A stretch of DNA of 64,000 nt, from contig OY978530.1 in assembly GCA_963854835.1 (NCBI GenBank), positions 33,727,695 to 33,791,694 of the forward strand. Reading direction: 5' to 3'. This DNA is from Megamerina dolium. Its lineage: Eukaryota; Arthropoda; Insecta; Diptera; Megamerinidae. Every line of letters begins with the position of its first letter. Position 1 is the stretch's first letter. Both the position numbers and the translations under genes were made by a program. Of the stretch, positions 57,964-64,000 are shown in pieces. The notes beneath the pieces were generated by a model that saw only the letters and a list, made by a program, of their open reading frames with translations, was not told the origin of the DNA and searched no databases.

Positions 57964-57979
57964 ACTTCCGGGGTCACCA
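57964..57979 (-). other. Gypsy-2 primer binding site
   Basis: On the minus strand TGGTGACCCCGGAAGT, three bases after the LTR. The first 11 bases fit the tRNA-Trp 3' end (..CGGGGTCACCA) used by CsRn1-like elements. Confidence 0.75.
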
Positions 57980-57982
57980 CTT

Positions 57983-58143
57983 TGAAAGTTAGTATTTGCT
58001 TTTATTCGTAAAGAGTACAAGATCGGAATGGAAGTGTGAAAGTTATTTCTGCTATCATGAAGTAGGTGCACTGAGGCGATGCGGGAGTTGCCACAGTAGT
58101 CGGCAATGATGTAAAAAATGATTTTCTTGTGGGGGTTGCCACA
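57983..58143 (-). repeat. Gypsy-2 LTR (short)
   Basis: About 161 bp on the minus strand, TGTGGCAACCCCCAC.. to ..ACTAACTTTCA, with AATAAA 16-21 bases before the end. The inner boundary is set by the primer site; the outer boundary is less sure. Confidence 0.6.
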
Positions 58144-58616
58144 TATATAAAATATTATATAAATACATATAAAAAAATAAAGGTCTTGCAGCAGAGATGA
58201 CCATTGATGAATGCCAGGGAATGTTGAATGGGATTCAACGTTGATTGCTGATGTTGTATCCAGAAGTGGTTTATAACCGTACGATGGTTGACTCCATCTG
58301 TGAAAATACAGCAAATAATTTGAATATAACACCTGGGATGCTTTATACGTACGTAAGATATTCCAGCTCATAGGTTCATCGATATTTCGTAGGAATCGAT
58401 CGATTAAAATGTTCGGTGAGGATGAACTGAACAACTGAGAGATGAGAGATGTGCATGACGTTTAGATTCGAAGAATCTAACAAAAAATATTGTGAGCGTG
58501 GTACGATCAGTATGTTCGGGCCACATTGCTGCATTAAAATTTCCGTGACACCAATTTTGAGGGTCCTGTATTAGGCAAGATTAGGTTCATTTGAACGCTT
58601 TCAGACCTTTTATCGT
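58144..58616. other. Spacer, nothing recognised
   Basis: A minus-strand frame through this part (MFSSSSPNILIDRFLRN..) has no domain I recognise. It may be LTR-related or host DNA. Confidence 0.4.
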
Positions 58617-60536
58617 TTACTGAGCAATGCTTTTCTTTGCTGATTGGACATCAAGTCTTTTGGCAATGTCGTTACTCAAGGTGTCAATCGAGCTTTTAAC
58701 ATCTATGACGGCAGTTACGTCGTTGGTACATGAGTCCGGAGAATAAGTTGAAAGGTTTAAAGAATTGCATCTTAAGTTTGTGTTGTTTTCCACAAAAAAC
58801 GGCAACATTATCTACAAAATTATGCGTAGTTGCCAAGAAGTTGACGCAAATACGGCATTTGTTTACAATGGAAATTTTCTCTTCTACTGTAAGTGTCGAG
58901 AATTTTTCACATTGTCTCAGGAAGTGCATACCTTTACATAGAGGGCAGCATGCCTTTGTAACAGTAACGTTTAACATGTATTTGTTTTTACTTCCATGAT
59001 AGAGGTTTCACATTTTGAGTACTTCCGACTGTTATTTGCGGAATGTTTTTCACACCGAAGGTCATCAAAAGACGAACAGGGACTTTTCGAAAATCTACAC
59101 CAACTTATTTCATTGTAGAATGATGAAATCCTTCTACGAGATATCGAATTTATGGACAGGTGAGTTGTTTCTTGTTGGTAACAGCTTGTTACTGAGGGTC
59201 AGACAGCTGACGAGAAAATTTGACTGATGCCACAGTTGGAGTTGTTGCGGAAACTGATTCAGGACGGATACTGGACAGATTTTCCTGCCTATGAAATAAT
59301 GAGTGATGCCGTTTTCCACTGAGAAATGGCTAGTGCAGGTGTTGTAGTCGTGAGAGTTGGCAAAGCAAATAGTGCATAATAGGTGCTTTCTGCCTACATT
59401 GCAACGTTCACTTACGGTTCATTTAATAAATTCGGTGCAACCACGAAGTGGATGCGGCTTTATGCTTGGTAATTCTCATGCGAAAGGTGTTCACCTTTTA
59501 AAAATCCACCGGGATATAATTTTGACGCTTGCATGGATCGAAACGACCGTGCTGTTGATTCTGAGGTTGACTGGGTTGTCGTTTTTGTAACTGGCTGAGT
59601 TACCGATTCTGTGGCTAACAGAATGGTCGAAAACCACTGCGTATATCCAACACTGATACAATTGTCTGAAACCGCTCGGTTAGAAACGTGTTAAACACAT
59701 TCCACGTAGGAAATTCTCGTTTGTCAGTGATTGACTGCTCCCATAAACACAGGGTTTATGGGTCTGGCAGTTTTGTGAAACACAAATATACAATAATTGC
59801 ATCTCAATGACCTGTGTCAACGTTCAACAACCTCAAGTTTGTAATGCAATCATTTATGGTCCGCTATAAGTGCTTTATGTGAGATCCAGTTTTTTCTCTA
59901 ATTGGTTGCAAATTAAGCAGCGACTTTAATCGGCTGTTAATGAGAATTTGATTGTTCTCGTATCTCTCTTCTAAATTATACCATACACTTATGAATCCAT
60001 CATCCAACGGGGTCGACTTAATGATATCATGTGCTTCTCCTCGAGTCTTTTGGAGCAGGTGGTATAATTTCTCCACGGGCGATAACAGTGGATTGTTCCT
60101 GTATAATGCCGCAAAAATATCACGAAAACTGGTCCATGACACATAGTCTCCGTAAAAGTATGCTGTATCTCATGGTGGCAGTTGAATGGAAGGAAACTGC
60201 GGACATTGGTAAGAGGAACTCTCAGCTCGAGGAGTTGGAGCTACGGGAGAGGACATCATGACCGTTGAATCATGAATATGGGCATTTATATTAGAGAGAA
60301 CACGTACGTACGAAATTTAGCATGTCTTATAAGCCGCTTTTACTTCACTAATATCAACGCTCTCATCTATGATACTCCAGAAATAATGGAATGATGTGAA
60401 GTTCTAAATTCACTCCATAAGCGCTCGAGTTCTTTTTTCTGGACTTCGAGAGCAAATATGCTATGTGTGCCTGGAAGTAAGAATCGAAGTCATCTATCTC
60501 TTCGGCAGCTGCCTCAAAAGATTTAACATCAGCCAT
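58617..60536 (-). pseudogene. Bel-3 gag, sister of Bel-1
   Basis: Minus strand from about 60536 (MADVKSFEAAAEEIDDFDSY). Pieces: KELERLWSEFRTSHHS (60420), TSFRDIFAALYRNNPLLSPV with EKLYHLLQKTRGEAHDIIKS (60130-60020), WYNLEERYENNQILINSRLK, and VYLCFTKLPDP (59780). Then come remnants of two knuckle blocks: RKHLLCTICFANSHDYNTCT (about 59380) and CPLCKGMHFLRQCEKFSTLT, CRICVNFLATTHNF (58950-58810). Layout and residues parallel Bel-1, including the double knuckle. It starts beside the SINE at 60657. No LTR identified. Confidence 0.85.
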
Positions 60537-60656
60537 AGCACTGGTAATTTGTAGAATCAGAATAACGAAGAACGAAAAAATAATCATTTGAAGGTTCAAA
60601 TTAGAGTAATTCGTAGAATTACTGCTGCGAAAAAAAAATAATGTAGAAGCAATAAT

Positions 60657-60950
60657 GTGGTTCAATCCCCGGCTGATGCATAACAAATTTAATATCGAAA
60701 AGACTTTTCTTTCGAACGGTACCCACCTATGGGCAAGCAATTTGCAAGTCTTCCGACAGTAACAACTTGCCATGAAAAAGCTTCTAAAAGAACTCTGTGA
60801 CAAAGCTCAGAAAAAGTGATGTCACAAGTGTTCTGCCGTTCGGAACCGGCTAAAATAAGTAGGTCCCTTCTAATGCTGTCCAAAAATTTTACACGTACAA
60901 CAGTAATGAAAGAGAAGCTCTGCCAATGAGCCCTTTGGGGCTTTAAGCGC

Positions 60951-60953
<3 letters not shown>
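60657..60953 (+). mobile_element. SINE copy, plus strand, head truncated at the B box
   Basis: The only plus-strand SINE: from GTGGTTCAATCCCCGGC (B box) to CTTTAAGCGCCACAC, followed by about 215 bp of (TA)n. The A box side is missing. Confidence 0.9.
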
Positions 60954-61174
<221 letters not shown>

Positions 61175-61359
61175 TATCAAAACAAAAATAATACTTCTGC
61201 CTCGTTTCTAAAATAATATTTACCAAAAACAACATTTAGTTGGTAAATATATATTCCTTAATGCAAAGGCAAAAACAACAGGTGATCTGTTTGTTTTTGG
61301 ATTTGTTTTTTCTCTTCTTACGAATTAAACATACATATGTTGTTTTGCTAAACAACATA

Positions 61360-63010
61360 CAGTGGCTCACAGCTTATTTCGTACAGTGTATATATTTTTA
61401 TGTACATGGCTGTAACATCGAAACTAAAAAACTTATCGATAAGTTTTGAATGTAGATGTCTGTGTATGTGTTTAGTAAACCTAATAAGAAAACGGGGAAC
61501 CCTAAAAATTTTTCTTTTTGTTATGCAAGAGAGAAAAACTATTGATCAGCTGATTTTCAGCTCACATCTTATTTCGTACACAAACTTCAATGTAAGTAAG
61601 TTTCATTCTGCCGCGCAGTTACAAAGTTTTTTTGAATTGTATGAGTTTTTGGACCTTTTTAACTATTATAACAATTTTTATTATTATTATTTTAAATAGT
61701 TAAAGTGCTGTAAATTAAACATTTAGCGTTATGGGTCGTCGTACAACGATGGAACAGCGTAAACTGGTAATTAACCATTTTAGGAAAGGTCAGAGTGTGC
61801 GAAAAATTGCTGAAATGACAAATTTAAGTGCCTCAACTGTCCAATACATCATTCAACGCTTCGTTCGCGAAAATCGGTTGGAGAACAAGGGCAGAGAAGC
61901 ACCTAATAAGATTTTCAACGCTTCAGACGAGCGTTATATTGTACGAAAAATTAAGAAAAATCCAAAGTTATCCGCTCCGAAGTTGGCTGCAGAGGTTCAG
62001 CGTGAAATAGGAAAATCATCCAGTGCTGAAACTGTCCGACGTGTGCTGCGCAATCATGACTTGAACGGTCGAGTAGCCCGAAAGAAACCATTCATTTCGA
62101 AAATGAATATACAACGCCGACTTGACTTCGCCAAAGAGCATATTATTAATACTCCTGCGTTCTGGAATACCGTTATTTTCGCGGATGAGTCTAAGTTTAA
62201 TATTTTTGGCTCGGACGGAATGTCATATGTTTGGCGTAAAGCGAATACCGAGCTAAACAAGGAGAACCTTAAGCCCACAGTGAAGCATGGTGGCGGTAGC
62301 GTGATGGTTTGGGCCTGTATGTCAGCAGCCGGAGTAGGTGAATTGGTTTTTATTGAGGAAACAATGGACAAAATGAAGTACCTCGAGATTCTGAAAAACA
62401 ATTTACTTCAAAGTGCAGACAAACTGGGTTTGCGGGAAGAATTTCGGTACTACCAAGATAATGACCCAAAACATAAATCTGGGATTGTGCAATCTTGGCT
62501 TATTTGGAACTGCCCACACTTGATGTCTCCACCACCACAGTCACCTGACATGAATGTGATTGAAAATCTTTGGTCTATTTTGGACAATAAAATAAGAACA
62601 CACAAGATTTCTAATAAGCAAGACCTAAAGAAGGTACTGATGGAAGAATGGAAAAAAATCACACCAGACATCACTCAAAAATTGGTGGATTCAATGCCAA
62701 ATAGACTCCAGGCTGTCATTAACGCTAAGGGATGTCAACTAAATATTAAAATCAACTTACTTTGTTTTTAGTTTGAACTTAAAGAGACTGTACGAAATAA
62801 GCTGTGACATGAATTTTCCTATTTTTTTCTTATTTTATTTTTTTATAGTGTCAAACACTAAAATTTTGAAAAAGTAAATTTTGGAAAATAAAAAACAAAC
62901 CTTCCTTTCTAAAATGGCATTTATATTTTGTTCAAATTTTTGCTATATTAGGAATTACGACTGCAGCAATTTTTAAACTGTCACTGTACGAAATAAGCTG
63001 GGAGCCACTG
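61360..63010 (+). mobile_element. Tc1-like DD34E transposon, copy 2, complete
   Basis: 1651 bp with TA on both sides (61358-61359, 63011-63012), 29-bp terminal repeats at 61360-61388 and 62982-63010 with one mismatch, as in copy 1. Both inner sites are present: CTCACATCTTATTTCGTAC (61561-61579) on the left and ACTGTACGAAATAAGCTGTG on the right (about 62787). This copy therefore shows the full four-site layout. It is inserted in ordinary AT-rich DNA, not a microsatellite. Confidence 0.97.
61731..62771 (+). CDS. Tc1-like transposase, intact, second copy
   Basis: Encodes the same 346 residues as 7391-8431, with the same DD34E triad (Asp152, Asp243, Glu278) and helix-turn-helix regions. The only coding difference I noticed is silent (ACA here, ACG there, in KIRTHK). 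Unlike copy 1 its left inner transposase site is intact, so this copy is the better candidate for an autonomous source. Expression signals cannot be judged; TTTTAAATAG upstream at about 61692 is only a weak TATA-like patch. Confidence 0.97.
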   Translation: MGRRTTMEQRKLVINHFRKGQSVRKIAEMTNLSASTVQYIIQRFVRENRLENKGREAPNKIFNASDERYIVRKIKKNPKLSAPKLAAEVQREIGKSSSAETVRRVLRNHDLNGRVARKKPFISKMNIQRRLDFAKEHIINTPAFWNTVIFADESKFNIFGSDGMSYVWRKANTELNKENLKPTVKHGGGSVMVWACMSAAGVGELVFIEETMDKMKYLEILKNNLLQSADKLGLREEFRYYQDNDPKHKSGIVQSWLIWNCPHLMSPPPQSPDMNVIENLWSILDNKIRTHKISNKQDLKKVLMEEWKKITPDITQKLVDSMPNRLQAVINAKGCQLNIKINLLCF

Positions 63011-63197
63011 TATGTTTAATGTATACCTTTATAATGTTTCGGTACTAGCAACAATCATAAACTGCGAAACCAATAAGGTGCAATAGCGATATATGAAAAA
63101 AAGTGAGGCTAGTTAATAAGTACGTAGTACAATAAAAATGCCTTTCTTTTTACGATAGAAATAATAGTCACAAAAACGTAGTTTAGTGTAATCCAAA

Positions 63198-63435
63198 CAT
63201 TCAAAAACTACACAATCATCCGAATCCCATTGCTAGGCAATTGTTGCTGAGCACGGGGCATCGTCGATTAAAATGAAAAGACACACTGGATATGCTGTGA
63301 AATTGCTATACCTCGCTACTCAACAAATTGTGATGGAACGTTGGGAATATCACATAATTTTAGTTAGTTTGTAAGATTTGATTACTTATTGTTAGTTTCT
63401 AGGTAATTTAGATCCAATAAAAAAGCTTGTTAGAA

Positions 63436-63453
<18 letters not shown>
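63198..63453 (+). pseudogene. LINE-B 3' stub
   Basis: Last ~30 codons of ORF2 (QKLHNHPN then QLLLSTGHRRLK, with a stop TGA in place of the usual next codon), 3' untranslated region, AATAAA and poly(A) (63434-63453). A 5'-truncated insertion, closer to the damaged copy at 41 kb (it shares QLLLSTGHRRLK) than to the intact one. Confidence 0.9.

Positions 63454-63497
<44 letters not shown>
63453..63497. repeat. (TA)n after LINE-B poly(A)
   Basis: About 45 bp of TA directly between the LINE-B A-tail and the LTR start at 63498. Confidence 0.93.
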
Positions 63498-63501
<4 letters not shown>

Positions 63502-63909
63502 GGACTAGACGGACGGACAACACGTAGCGGACAAACATACTAATACAAAAAGGACGTTACGACTACTATTAAATAACCATGCAAGACATTGACTTTACAT
63601 GCAACCCTGACCTAAAAACAGAAGAGTAAAGACAATTACAAATACGTACATATGTCAGTCATTAAACTACCACTGAACGGCACGGATTATAAAACTAATT
63701 GTATGCTAAGCAGTGAGAAACTTAATCTAATGTGAATTTTAACCTAATATAATGTACTTACAATACAATACTTAATCTAATATAATATACTTTCAGTAAA
63801 ATAAACTGTGAATGTTAGTCTAATACACTTACAATAAACTGTGAAGAATAACTTACTCCAAAATAATAAATAAACTGTGAAATCAAACCATTTGAGGCGT
63901 TTGTCTACA
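63498..63909 (+). repeat. 5' LTR of an LTR retrotransposon entering from the right
   Basis: About 412 bp, TGTAGGACTAGACGG.. to ..TTTGTCTACA, TG/CA ends. The second half holds loosely repeated TAATCTAATATAAT and AATAAACTGTGAA. The primer site follows. Identity beyond this is not known because the body is outside the window. Confidence 0.78.
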
Positions 63910-63911
63910 TT

Positions 63912-63929
63912 TGGGGGCTCAACCGGGAT
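63912..63929 (+). other. Primer binding site, tRNA-Pro-like
   Basis: TGGGGGCTCAACCGGGAT, two bases after the LTR. It differs at two bases from the tRNA-Pro complement I recall (TGGGGGCTCGTCCGGGAT). The remaining 71 bases to the window end are A-rich leader. Confidence 0.72.
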
Positions 63930-64000
63930 ATTGCGAAATTCCCACAGTTTGTGCGTGAAATTTTTTTTTGGGAAAAAGGAAAATTTAAGACTAAAGTGTA

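Larger units (their letters stand above)
57154..58143 (-). mobile_element. Gypsy-2: gag-only LTR element derivative
   Basis: Minus strand: short LTR (57983-58143), primer site, leader, gag (57847-57173), then directly the last 24 bp of an LTR (57154-57177). The repeat AAGTTAGTATTTGCTTTTATT is shared by both ends (57157-57177, 57986-58006). Everything from late gag through pol and most of the 3' LTR is missing. Confidence 0.72.

Overview
The window looks like transposon-dense, AT-rich intergenic DNA of a fly (Diptera). The evidence is indirect. It holds mariner/Tc1 elements, Jockey-, RTE- and LOA-like LINEs, Gypsy and Bel/Pao LTR elements with tRNA-type primer sites, a tRNA-derived SINE and long (TA)n tracts, all of kinds typical of higher Diptera. 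I found no convincing host gene and no host tRNA or rRNA gene. Almost every long open frame is a retroelement or transposase frame, or an artefact of (TA)n repeats. LINE-A, -B, -C, Gypsy-1, -2 and Bel-1, -2, -3 are labels used only here.

Layout. 1-1421: decayed mariner split by a LINE-A tail with a 13-bp target duplication. 2.5-7.0 kb: (TA)n tracts with minus-strand SINE copies around a quiet stretch. 7.0-8.7 kb: intact Tc1-like DD34E transposon. 8.9-10.9 kb: two transposase pseudogenes. 11.2-16.4 kb: LINE remnants, mainly LINE-C. 17.2-21.5 kb: Gypsy-1, truncated in pol and joined to reversed LINE-A. 22.7-23.7 kb: minisatellite. 23.7-39.9 kb: a nested complex of LINE-A, LINE-B and Gypsy-1 that contains a 5.3-kb near-perfect palindrome (24138-29463) and a second inverted duplication (20424-21720 with 32343-33639). 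The palindrome overlaps one complete LINE-B with both ORFs open (27591-32095). 40.1-49.3 kb: Bel-1 remnants, a SINE and a second, damaged LINE-B. 50.0-55.7 kb: Bel-2 and a Pao-like gag relic. 55.8-61.2 kb: SINEs, a gag-only Gypsy-2 derivative and Bel-3 gag. 61.4-63.0 kb: second intact Tc1-like copy with the same protein. 63.2-64.0 kb: LINE-B stub, (TA)n, then the 5' LTR and primer site of another LTR element running off the window.

How the parts relate. Three families look capable of, or recently capable of, movement: the Tc1-like transposon (two intact copies), LINE-B (one intact copy) and the element whose LTR enters at 63498. The SINE has no coding capacity and would depend on a LINE. The most unusual content is structural: the giant palindrome whose centre is a short hairpin also present at its outer edge, and two separate short hairpins in the damaged LINE-B that look like template-switch mutations.
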